Below the pieces are notes generated by a model, which was not told the DNA's origin, ran no database searches, and saw nothing but the letters and a program-made list of their open reading frames with translations. Positions 1-6,530 of a stretch of DNA of 6,666 nt are shown piece by piece (within the stretch, counting starts at the first letter, position 1; every line of letters starts with the position of its first letter). The position numbers and the translations under genes were made by a program. This stretch comes from Clostridia bacterium. GTDB taxonomy: Bacteria > Bacillota > Clostridia > Christensenellales > Borkfalkiaceae. The DNA lies in NCBI GenBank assembly GCA_017504065.1, contig JAFVRU010000103.1, positions 1-6,666 of the forward strand, written 5' to 3'.

Positions 1-1246
1 ATACGTTCGATTCGTCGCTTTCATCGTTACCGCCAACCGTTAACAAGCCACCGCCTACTTCGCGGACGTAACGCTCAAGAATGACGTCTAACGTTTCTTC
101 CGTCTTTTCATTCATAATGCTCTTCAGTTCGGGATTAGAAATATTATTCAAGATGACCTGATCGTATTTCCGCAACTCTTCCACGTTTAAGGGTACACCA
201 TCTTCATCATACAATTTGACGTCGATCGAATAAGCCCCTTCCGCATCGTTTCCGTTCGGGTTCAACGTAGAAACAATCGCATCCGATTCTCCGGGAGCGC
301 GTTCAAGAATCAAAACGCTCTTAAACTCTTGTAAATATAAGTACGTGGAGTATTGGTTGTTTTGTTCCATCAAATCTTGGAAATCTAAAGTTACGGCAAG
401 TTCGTGTAATTCACCCGTCTTAAAAGTGTGCCTAAACGTCAAAATTTGTTCGCCTACACTGACGTCCAAACTTTGTTTTCCAGTCGTAGCATTGCTCGTA
501 CCATTATCCGCAAGCGAAACGCTAACCGACGTTTCTACGTTACTTTGCAATCTCACGCTAATGCTGCATTCTTCGTCCACGTTTACGTGATAATCGGGTA
601 AAATGATTTCTTTAATTTGTACGTCGTCGCCGGTATAACTCGAAGGAACGTACGCCGTATCTACCTGAGTCCCGTGCGCGGCAATAGAACGAATTACCGT
701 TTTTGCTTCTTCGTCCGTCTCTTTGCCGTCGCTAATCAAAACGATTTTTGCCGTTTCAGGTTTTTCAAACAAGCCATATGCATATTTCAGCGCCGCTGCG
801 ATATTCGTAGCGCTCGTATTCGGGGTCTCCGCTTCCAAATACTTATCGTAAATACCGCCGATACTCGTCGTCATCGGTACGGCATATTCTTGATCAAAGC
901 CGAACGTTACTACGCCGACTTGTACCCCGCTCCCTTCGCAATCCGACAATACGGTATACACAAATTCATCGCGACGATCCGCCGCTTCGTTTTCCGTATC
1001 GGAAACGTCAACGAGCAAAATCAGCTCGCTCTTAGAATTCGGAACTGCATAGGTAAAGCAGATTCCCGCAAGAACGCACACCGCCAACACCATCGTCGTA
1101 AAGTGCAAAATCATCGACGTAATACGGTTACGCGTTTTTCTGTAGCGCTTAGACAAGCGGAAATACGGCAATAACGTGAAAAATAATGCCGGAATGAGCA
1201 ATAACAGTAATAAAGGTTGGTCAAATACAATTTTAAAATTACGCAT
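1..1246 (-). CDS. Membrane-anchored VWA protein with GATase-like domain, 3' end cut off
   Basis: This is the last visible gene of the operon; 415 residues are seen and the frame is open to the window edge. It begins with a membrane helix (about residues 10-27), a basic stretch (KRYRKTRNR) and a second helix (about 46-67). A VWA domain follows, with a nearly canonical metal-binding MIDAS: DVSDT at 80-84 (Thr replaces the usual last Ser), T147 in SATNIAAAL, and D173 in LISDGKE. A beta-rich stretch (about 205-305) looks like a CARDB/BatA-type middle region. From about 308 the sequence (YDQVILNNIS, then LERYVREVGGGLLTVGG) matches the start of the glutamine-amidotransferase-like fold seen in large VWA membrane proteins (COG5426-like). 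That domain, and probably a C-terminal helix, lie outside the window. The start is ATG at 1244-1246, with a strong Shine-Dalgarno (GGAGGGG, 1253-1259) six bases upstream. The previous gene stops 15 bp upstream. A catalytic amidotransferase activity should not be assumed. Confidence 0.88.
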   Translation of the reverse strand, partial: MRNFKIVFDQPLLLLLLIPALFFTLLPYFRLSKRYRKTRNRITSMILHFTTMVLAVCVLAGICFTYAVPNSKSELILLVDVSDTENEAADRRDEFVYTVLSDCEGSGVQVGVVTFGFDQEYAVPMTTSIGGIYDKYLEAETPNTSATNIAAALKYAYGLFEKPETAKIVLISDGKETDEEAKTVIRSIAAHGTQVDTAYVPSSYTGDDVQIKEIILPDYHVNVDEECSISVRLQSNVETSVSVSLADNGTSNATTGKQSLDVSVGEQILTFRHTFKTGELHELAVTLDFQDLMEQNNQYSTYLYLQEFKSVLILERAPGESDAIVSTLNPNGNDAEGAYSIDVKLYDEDGVPLNVEELRKYDQVILNNISNPELKSIMNEKTEETLDVILERYVREVGGGLLTVGGNDESDESNV

Positions 1247-1261
1247 TTATTTCCCCTCCCT

Positions 1262-3265
1262 TTACATTGTATCGTGGCTCTGCAGCCACCATTCAATAAA
1301 GAGTAGAGCAACCAAAGCCGCAGCTAAATAAATCAGCCAATCTTTATAACTCTTCTCCTCTACTTCTTGCGTATACGGATTCCTTAATGTTTCTTTATGC
1401 GCCCAAATATTACATTCTTCCGCAGGCAATTTGACGTAAATTTTCTCGTCAAGCGTTGCTTTCTCGAAAAATTCGCCTTGTTTTAATGTATATGTACCCG
1501 GTTCGTCAAACGGCGTCATTGTTGCGGGGAATTCCGTAAACGTTGTCAATGTTTCCCCGGTAGGCGCACACACTTCAATACTGTCCGTTCGCGTATTCAC
1601 CATCATCGATTCGCCAATATCAAACACATTCTTCTGTACCACAGGAGGCAAGAAATATTGGAACATGTTGTGAACAAGAATCGGGAAATCTTTCAAAATC
1701 GCCAAGTTGGAATAATGCAAATCAAACAACATAATGGCTACTTTTGATTGCGGCGTATTCTTTGCGACAAATACGGGATACTCGTCCATACTCATTAAAA
1801 CTTCGTAATCGTATGCTGTATCGAAAACTGCGCGCGTATATTTACTTACAGTAATATCTTCCGCAGTTACGTATTTCATCATTGGATGATCGGAATCTTC
1901 TTCGATCAACGTTCTATCCGTTTCGCGGAAAATAACCGATTGTTCCAACCGCATACCCGAGCCCGTCGGCATGCCTTGCGGGTCGACCAAAAATACAACC
2001 CCGTCATTAGGCATCATCGAAGGCATGGTATGTTCGAATATATAAAAATCAAAGCCTGTCATTTCCGGTTGTTGACCTTTTTTGACTTCTACAATTTCCA
2101 TATCCCAATATTCGCTGTAATGGTCTTGCAAAACAAGCAAAATATTACTGAAGAACGGATTCGGCAAAGCGCTGACGTATTGCACGCGAATCTTTTCTTT
2201 TTGCCCCCCATAAATATAGAATTTATTGTCTCTTTGTATGGAATCTTCCAAACTCTCGCCAGTTTGCGCATCTTTCACCGAAAAGCTGATTTCGTTATAG
2301 GAATAAACCAACTCGTCCATTTCCAAAGGAATAAAGATGGTGTTGGGGTCTTCTTCCAAACTCGGCTGATAAATCAAACTGTTAATGAATACAACCTGCA
2401 TAGTTTGTCCATTATTGCAAGTAATCACTTCTTCATAGGTAATCGCGCGACCTTCTCCCGTTGTATATTCGGGGTTGGCGTTATCTATGTCTACCGTCAA
2501 TAATAAATCCATGTTCGGACCATAACACGCTATATTCACAAAAAACGTATAATATCCGTCCTGTAATTCTACTCTTGCATCCAAAACCGCAGCATTCCAC
2601 TCTAAATCTTGCAAGCAAACAGTCGGTTTTTTGATTTTTTCCGATATGTAATCATACGTAGTATCCGTATAAAGATATACTTGCGCTTTGGGATTTTCAT
2701 TGATCAGCGTTTCACAAAGACTCATCGCCGTTTCCATATCCGAAACGCCATACGAACAAGATTTTTCGTCCGCAAGCAACGCATCTAACGCCGCGCTTAA
2801 TGTAGACCGATCCTCTGCTGGAACACGTTGCGCCAAGAAATACGGTTCTTCATCGGCTATAATAACGGACATTACGCCGCCTTTTTCATACGTGCTTTTC
2901 GATAAATCAATAACTTGATTTACCGCACGAATAAAGCGCGTTTCCCCTTCCGTATCCGCGCGCATACTCGCAGACGAATCAATAACTGCAATGACTTCGC
3001 CGTCGTTCGTTGCCGTTTTCTCTTCCGTTACGGGCTGTGCCAAAATCCATGCGCAGCTCGCCAAAATGAGCACTTGACAAAGTATCAAAAGAATGTTCCG
3101 AATCTTACTAACCGGAATACGCTTCTTTCGATATTTCAAACTCAATTTCCACACGAACGTCGTGGAAACCATTTTTTGTTGGAAATTGGGGCGAATGATG
3201 TAAATGATGATCAACAAAACAATCGCAATCAAACCCAACAACCCTAAAGGAGTTAACAGTGTCAT
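1262..3265 (-). CDS. BatA-like membrane protein with VWA domain (667 aa)
   Basis: The N-terminus fits the BatA_N/aerotolerance-type region: membrane helix at about 7-24, basic segment with YRKKR at 45-49, and second helix at about 58-77. The VWA domain starts at about residue 90 and carries the MIDAS motif DSSASM at 96-101, plus a later Asp in LYTDTTY (D201). The usual MIDAS Thr is not obvious; the matching region reads GVSDMETAM (173-181). The middle (about 225-390) is beta-rich. Around 403-435 a stretch with FDFYIFEH and VVFLVDPQG resembles the amidotransferase-like fold found in this family. A C-terminal helix (about 643-661) gives three membrane spans, with the bulk of the protein between spans 2 and 3 and presumably outside the cell. 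The start overlaps the DUF58 stop by four bases (ATGA), and a weak AGTAGGT precedes it, so translation is probably coupled. It likely works with the upstream MoxR ATPase; its substrate is unknown. Confidence 0.9.
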   Translation of the reverse strand: MTLLTPLGLLGLIAIVLLIIIYIIRPNFQQKMVSTTFVWKLSLKYRKKRIPVSKIRNILLILCQVLILASCAWILAQPVTEEKTATNDGEVIAVIDSSASMRADTEGETRFIRAVNQVIDLSKSTYEKGGVMSVIIADEEPYFLAQRVPAEDRSTLSAALDALLADEKSCSYGVSDMETAMSLCETLINENPKAQVYLYTDTTYDYISEKIKKPTVCLQDLEWNAAVLDARVELQDGYYTFFVNIACYGPNMDLLLTVDIDNANPEYTTGEGRAITYEEVITCNNGQTMQVVFINSLIYQPSLEEDPNTIFIPLEMDELVYSYNEISFSVKDAQTGESLEDSIQRDNKFYIYGGQKEKIRVQYVSALPNPFFSNILLVLQDHYSEYWDMEIVEVKKGQQPEMTGFDFYIFEHTMPSMMPNDGVVFLVDPQGMPTGSGMRLEQSVIFRETDRTLIEEDSDHPMMKYVTAEDITVSKYTRAVFDTAYDYEVLMSMDEYPVFVAKNTPQSKVAIMLFDLHYSNLAILKDFPILVHNMFQYFLPPVVQKNVFDIGESMMVNTRTDSIEVCAPTGETLTTFTEFPATMTPFDEPGTYTLKQGEFFEKATLDEKIYVKLPAEECNIWAHKETLRNPYTQEVEEKSYKDWLIYLAAALVALLFIEWWLQSHDTM

Positions 3266-4161
3266 GCCATAATACCTACTTTTAACAACTCGCCGAATAA
3301 TACCTTTTCAATCGGCATATCCGAACTAATGGAAATATAATCTACACCGCGTTTTGAGCAGAACGTTTGCATATCTTCGCGGAAATCTTTTAACGCTTCT
3401 TCATACGCCTTTTGCATACTGCGCGTAATCTTTAACTTCATGTTCTTCGTATCGGAGATATCCACCGACTCGGAGTCGATCATGTTGACGCGCCCGTCGT
3501 AACTTGGATCGATCTCCTGCGGCGAAAGCACTTGTACGAGCAAAATTTGCCGATTTTGATAACACAGATAATCAACCGCTTTTTTCCAATTACTTTCCGT
3601 GAAGAAATCGGAAACGATGACCGTCAAACCGTTATTTCTACCCGTATCAGGGCAACTCTTTACACACGCTTCGATGTCCGCTTCTTCCGCAAACTCGGTC
3701 TTTTCCATATCACCGATCGCGCGGAAAAACGCATTTTTACCAATAATCGTACCGTACGGATTCTCGGACTTTTCGCCTTTCATATAATTAAACGTAACCT
3801 TGTCCATGTTATGTACAGCCAAATACCCCAAAGCCGCTGCGGTCGCAATCGAGTACGCGCCCTTTTGGGGATCTTCTTTTCCCATCGACGCGGAACAATC
3901 CAAAAAGATTTGGACTTGCATTTGCCGTTCGTCCGTAAAAAGTTTCAAAAAGTATTTTTCAAAACGGCTGAACAAATTCCAGTCGATACGACGGATATCG
4001 TCGCCAAGCTGATACTCACGGAAATCGGCAAACTCCACCGTTTGTCCGTAAGTGCTGACAAGGTGCTTACCGCCGAAATATCCGGATAAGCTGGATTTTA
4101 AATTTAAAGACATAGTCTCTAAACGACTGAAAAATTTGTCGTTCAAATACGATCCTTTCAT
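3262..4161 (-). CDS. DUF58 domain protein with VWA-like fold (299 aa)
   Basis: DUF58 (COG1721) proteins are near-constant partners of MoxR ATPases. The family signature is clear at residues 48-66, FREYQLGDDIRRIDWNLFS, followed by a VWA-like core. A complete DxSxS motif is present (D88-C-S90-A-S92-M93), and a second acidic MIDAS-type position lies in IVSDFF (D185). No membrane helix is visible, unlike longer DUF58 proteins that carry two N-terminal helices, so it is probably cytosolic or peripheral. The length of about 300 aa is normal for the short soluble form. The start ATG (4159-4161) has GGAG at 4169-4172 with suitable spacing, and the MoxR stop lies 24 bp upstream. Its last codons overlap the start of the BatA-like gene (ATGA). 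The likely role is a metal-dependent adaptor linking the ATPase to the membrane VWA proteins; this is inferred from the family and the gene order. Confidence 0.94.
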   Translation of the reverse strand: MKGSYLNDKFFSRLETMSLNLKSSLSGYFGGKHLVSTYGQTVEFADFREYQLGDDIRRIDWNLFSRFEKYFLKLFTDERQMQVQIFLDCSASMGKEDPQKGAYSIATAAALGYLAVHNMDKVTFNYMKGEKSENPYGTIIGKNAFFRAIGDMEKTEFAEEADIEACVKSCPDTGRNNGLTVIVSDFFTESNWKKAVDYLCYQNRQILLVQVLSPQEIDPSYDGRVNMIDSESVDISDTKNMKLKITRSMQKAYEEALKDFREDMQTFCSKRGVDYISISSDMPIEKVLFGELLKVGIMA

Positions 4162-4185
4162 TCTATCGCTCCAATCGTGCGTTGA

Positions 4186-5184
4186 TTATTTCTTATATTT
4201 GGGGTTTTTGCTTACTTCTTCTACGATCATGCCGATCACGTCGTCGGCGGTAACACGTTCCGCAATCGCTTCAAAGTTCAACTTGATACGGTGGCGGAGT
4301 ACGGGATACGCAAGCTCGTTAATATCCGAGAACGATACGTTAAATCTACCTTTGATGAGCGCCATAACCTTCGCCGCGGAAATCAAAGCTTGACCTGCAC
4401 GGGGCGAAGCGCCTACGCGCACGTATTTCTTCGCCGCTTCCGTCGAGCATTCGCTGTTCGGGTGCGTAGCCGACGTCATAATCATCGCGTAACGGAGCAC
4501 TTCGTCCGCTACGGGGATTTGATTCGCCGTTTCACGCATCTTCAAAAGATCTTCACCGCTGCAAACGCATTCCGCAACTTCTTCCATCGTCTTTTGCGTC
4601 ATCGTTACGATCGCCATCAATTCGTCAAGACTCGGGTTGGGAACTAAAAGTTTGAACATAAAACGGTCCATTTGCGCTTCCGGCAAAGGATACGTACCGT
4701 CTTGTTCAATCGGGTTTTGCGTTGCCAATACGAAGAACGGTTCGTTCAACTTTCTCGACGTTCCCATTACGGTAACGGTGTGTTCCTGCATGGCTTCAAG
4801 CAATGCCGATTGCGTTTTCGGCGTAGCACGGTTGATTTCGTCCGCAAGAATAATATTGCTGAAAATCGGACCGGGTTGGAAACTGAACGTCGAATTCCCC
4901 GTTTCGTCTTTTACGATAATATTCGTACCCGTTACGTCCGCAGGCATCAAGTCCGGCGTGAACTGAATACGGGAGAACGGCAAATCGAATACCCGACCGA
5001 GCGTTCTTACCAAACGGGTTTTCCCTACCCCAGGCACACCTTCCAGCAAAACGTTACCGCCTGCAATCATCGCAATAATCGTGCCTTCAACAACTTCCTT
5101 TTGACCGATTACGTCGCGAGAAACCTGTTCGAAAATCTTTTTGCATTGTTCGCTGAATTGTTCGATATCTTTTTCTGTAACCAT
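4186..5184 (-). CDS. moxR: MoxR-family AAA+ ATPase (332 aa)
   Basis: This is a full-length MoxR (AAA_3) ATPase with its motifs intact. Walker A is GVPGVGKT at 49-56 (K55, T56), Walker B is ILADEIN with D115 and E116, sensor 1 is LATQNP at 153-158, the likely arginine finger is R174 in EAQMDRF, and sensor 2 is R262 in GASPRAGQ. The C-terminal lid helices run to about residue 325. The length is typical and no membrane segment or signal peptide is seen, so it is cytosolic. The start ATG at 5182-5184 has AAAGGA at 5194-5199, at good spacing. The gene follows the head gene after 35 AT-rich bases with no terminator, and precedes DUF58 by 24 bp. MoxR proteins use ATP to remodel or activate client proteins, usually through VWA partners; three such partners follow here. 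The family is certain; moxR is a family-level symbol and the client is unknown. Confidence 0.97.
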   Translation of the reverse strand: MVTEKDIEQFSEQCKKIFEQVSRDVIGQKEVVEGTIIAMIAGGNVLLEGVPGVGKTRLVRTLGRVFDLPFSRIQFTPDLMPADVTGTNIIVKDETGNSTFSFQPGPIFSNIILADEINRATPKTQSALLEAMQEHTVTVMGTSRKLNEPFFVLATQNPIEQDGTYPLPEAQMDRFMFKLLVPNPSLDELMAIVTMTQKTMEEVAECVCSGEDLLKMRETANQIPVADEVLRYAMIMTSATHPNSECSTEAAKKYVRVGASPRAGQALISAAKVMALIKGRFNVSFSDINELAYPVLRHRIKLNFEAIAERVTADDVIGMIVEEVSKNPKYKK

Positions 5185-5216
5185 GATATTTTTTCCTTTA
5201 TCCTTAATATTTTTTA

Positions 5217-5352
5217 TTTTTAATTTTGAATAGAGCCGTAGTAGTCTCCAATGATATCCCCGACTTCATCGCTCATGCCGTCGTCTTGAGAAAGATCCCC
5301 TTCCGCTTCACCTTGCGTTGCGTCGATCTCGTCGCCGTATACCGTTTCACCA
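5217..5352. repeat. Direct repeat, left copy (136 bp, exact)
   Basis: This covers the last 43 codons and stop of the head gene plus three further bases. It is identical base for base to 6531-6666, in the same orientation, at an offset of 1314 bp. On the left side identity stops in a T-run shared by both flanks: TTTTT here, and one T longer at the other copy. Confidence 0.97.
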
Positions 5353-6266
5353 TCGATAATTAAGTCGCTAGGAATGATACTTCCGCCTGCGCCTCCACCT
5401 TCACCCGTTTGATTACTTTGTCCCGGTTGGCTTTGTTCTTCTTCACTTGAAGGCTTCTTCTTGCTCGCGTCCACCTCGTCGCCTTGCTGGTTCGACGATT
5501 GTTCCTCCTCTGGAAGATCGGGAATCTCTATAAATACTGCCGTCAAAACTATATGACCCTTTACTTCCGTTTCCGTCCGACAAGGATCTACTTTTCCCTC
5601 ATCGTCCGCTTCTAATTCCAACCAACAATCAAAAGCCCAGTTCGGCGCAGGAACGGCTTCTATCGGAGTCCCGCTTTCCCCTTCCTTTACAATTTGGAAC
5701 GGCTCTCCGACAATCTCCCCTTCCCCGTCGATCTCGTACGTGATCTCGTATTCGGGAATATTCGCCGCTTTCGCTTCTTCAATATACTCTTTACCCGTCT
5801 TTTCGCCGAGCGCAAATACCGTCGTTACGCTTGTGCTCACCGTTGCGACAACCCCAAGCGCGATCACAAGCGGTACGGAGATCGCAAACTTGACCAACTT
5901 CGGATTCACTCTTTGAATCGCTTTCATCGCGTCTTCACGTTGTTTCATCGCGATATACGATTCGTCGCCTTGCAGCTGCGCCATCGTCAAAATCCGTTCT
6001 TCCAAACCAAGTTCGTCGATTCGACGAGCCAACTTCTTCGTGTTCGGTTTAAATTTCGTCTGATAGAAAATCGGAGTCGTTATCCCTGCCACAATCGGAC
6101 AGAACAATAAACTCAACCATATCCACATCCGCTCTCCCAACAACCAAAACGTCGTTGCCGCCAACAGCGTTACCGAAAAGCCGACGATCAAGCCGCAAAA
6201 TACTGCTTTCAAGACGCCTTCTTTCGCTACACGCGCATAGTATTCTTTGAAAATTTTTCCTGACAT
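5220..6266 (-). CDS. Membrane protein with DUF4175-like N-terminus and InlB-repeat-like outer domain
   Basis: First gene of the operon, 348 aa from the chosen start. Two membrane helices (about 19-42 and 47-68) are followed by a charged helical cytoplasmic module with LARRIDELGLEER (79-91). This recalls the short motif in DUF4175-type proteins found near MoxR/VWA genes, but the match is by eye only. A third helix (about 126-152) leads outside to a beta-rich segment (about 175-245). Its pattern YEIDGEGE, then PAPNWAFDCWLE, then VLTAVF fits a divergent InlB/Listeria-Bacteroides repeat. It holds two cysteines (214, 229) that could pair. A low-complexity Glu/Ser/Gln linker (about 251-295) and an acidic Gly/Asp tail follow. 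Another ATG lies in frame at 6279-6281 (353 aa). I prefer the ATG at 6264-6266 because GGGAG (6275-6279) sits eight bases upstream of it, while the longer start has only GCGGG touching it inside a small hairpin. The function is unknown; an envelope partner or client of the MoxR system is plausible. Confidence 0.82.
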   Translation of the reverse strand: MSGKIFKEYYARVAKEGVLKAVFCGLIVGFSVTLLAATTFWLLGERMWIWLSLLFCPIVAGITTPIFYQTKFKPNTKKLARRIDELGLEERILTMAQLQGDESYIAMKQREDAMKAIQRVNPKLVKFAISVPLVIALGVVATVSTSVTTVFALGEKTGKEYIEEAKAANIPEYEITYEIDGEGEIVGEPFQIVKEGESGTPIEAVPAPNWAFDCWLELEADDEGKVDPCRTETEVKGHIVLTAVFIEIPDLPEEEQSSNQQGDEVDASKKKPSSEEEQSQPGQSNQTGEGGGAGGSIIPSDLIIDGETVYGDEIDATQGEAEGDLSQDDGMSDEVGDIIGDYYGSIQN

Positions 6267-6279
6267 TTTATCGTCTCCC
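6264..6279 (-). promoter_or_regulatory. Ribosome binding site that decides the head-gene start
   Basis: On the minus strand GGGAG (6275-6279) is followed by eight bases and ATG (6264-6266). This strong site overlaps the upstream in-frame ATG at 6279-6281, which itself lacks a properly spaced site. A short hairpin (CCGC 6283-6286 with GCGG 6292-6295, five-base loop) sits just upstream and may keep the region between hairpin and start open. Confidence 0.65.
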
Positions 6280-6315
6280 ATCCCGCTTATCGCGGAAATT
6301 TTTATGAAAATGCAT

Positions 6316-6336
6316 AGTATGAGAGCATACCATACT
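6316..6336. promoter_or_regulatory. Inverted repeat at the predicted transcription start
   Basis: The arms AGTATG (6316-6321) and CATACT (6331-6336) are perfectly inverted across nine bases. A second nested pairing, GTATG (6317-6321) with CATAC (6326-6330) across four bases, competes with it. The element lies just downstream of the -10 box, at about +1 to +20. It could be a repressor operator or a hairpin at the 5' end of the mRNA. No regulator gene is visible and the arms are short, so this is tentative. Confidence 0.4.
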
Positions 6337-6341
6337 GATAT

Positions 6342-6370
6342 ATTATATCACATTTTTCTATGAATGTAAA
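6342..6370 (-). promoter_or_regulatory. Sigma-A-type promoter of the MoxR/VWA operon
   Basis: On the minus strand a -35 box TTTACA (6365-6370, one base off the TTGACA consensus) and a perfect -10 box TATAAT (6342-6347) are separated by exactly 17 bases. A TG one base before the -10 makes it an extended -10. Transcription should start near 6335, leaving a 5' leader of about 70 bases before the chosen ATG. No other equally good promoter is seen in the spaces between the operon genes, so this one probably drives them all. Confidence 0.85.
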
Positions 6371-6487
6371 CCCAATTATCGAGAAAACGAAAAAAAACTA
6401 TAGGAAATCGATTAAAAACAATGATAGTTACTATTCGATTTTTCGATTGATTCAATCATTTACAATCCGATTTTTAACAAAAAAGGC
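6371..6487. other. AT-rich spacer upstream of the operon promoter
   Basis: There is no coding frame of note. It contains two short palindromes: ATAGT-T-ACTAT (6424-6434) and GATTG-ATT-CAATC (6445-6457). The word CGATTTTT occurs twice (6437-6444, 6468-6475). These lie about 55-110 bases upstream of the -35 box and could be binding sites for an activator or repressor, or simply chance in AT-rich DNA. Confidence 0.4.
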
Positions 6488-6521
6488 AAAAAAAGGAACT
6501 CCATCAATCAATGGAATTCCT
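6488..6521 (-). terminator. Intrinsic terminator after the partial upstream gene
   Basis: Read on the minus strand, the arms AGGAATTCCAT (6511-6521) and ATGGAGTTCCT (6494-6504) form an 11-bp stem with a single G-U pair and a six-base loop. The stem is followed at once by a run of U (6488-6494), then GCC and a second U-run (6479-6484). It lies 12 bases past the stop codon of the partial gene entering from the right and upstream of the operon promoter, so it separates the two transcripts. On the plus strand the nearest T-run is nine bases away, so the minus strand is the functional direction. Confidence 0.85.
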
Positions 6522-6530
6522 ATACTGTAT

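Noticed and set aside
617..1174. 185-codon plus-strand frame
   Set aside because: It is antisense to the truncated VWA gene, which has a clear MIDAS and a strong ribosome site; the Arg-rich product has no features.
1111..1311. 66-codon minus-strand frame spanning the BatA-like/VWA junction
   Set aside because: It overlaps the end of one real gene and the start of the next in another frame, with no good start site.
1886..2503. 205-codon open frame on the plus strand
   Set aside because: It lies fully antisense to the BatA-like gene, has no plausible ribosome site or promoter, and its translation has no recognisable domain; it is a shadow of the real gene.
3196..3259. Lipoprotein signal (LASC) in the BatA-like N-terminal region
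   Set aside because: The Cys at residue 71 lies within the second membrane helix, after a first helix and a basic loop, which is not a signal-peptide layout; the region fits a BatA_N membrane anchor.
3532..4089. 185-codon plus-strand frame antisense to DUF58
   Set aside because: It overlaps the DUF58 signature and VWA motif on the other strand; no independent coding evidence.
4672..5223. 183-codon open frame on the plus strand, antisense to moxR
   Set aside because: The product is rich in Arg and Phe, as expected from reading the opposite strand of a conserved gene; moxR with all its motifs explains the region.
6279..6281. Upstream ATG as the start of the head gene (353 aa)
   Set aside because: Only GCGGG touches it directly and this is part of a hairpin; the ATG at 6264-6266 has a properly spaced GGGAG. 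It remains possible.
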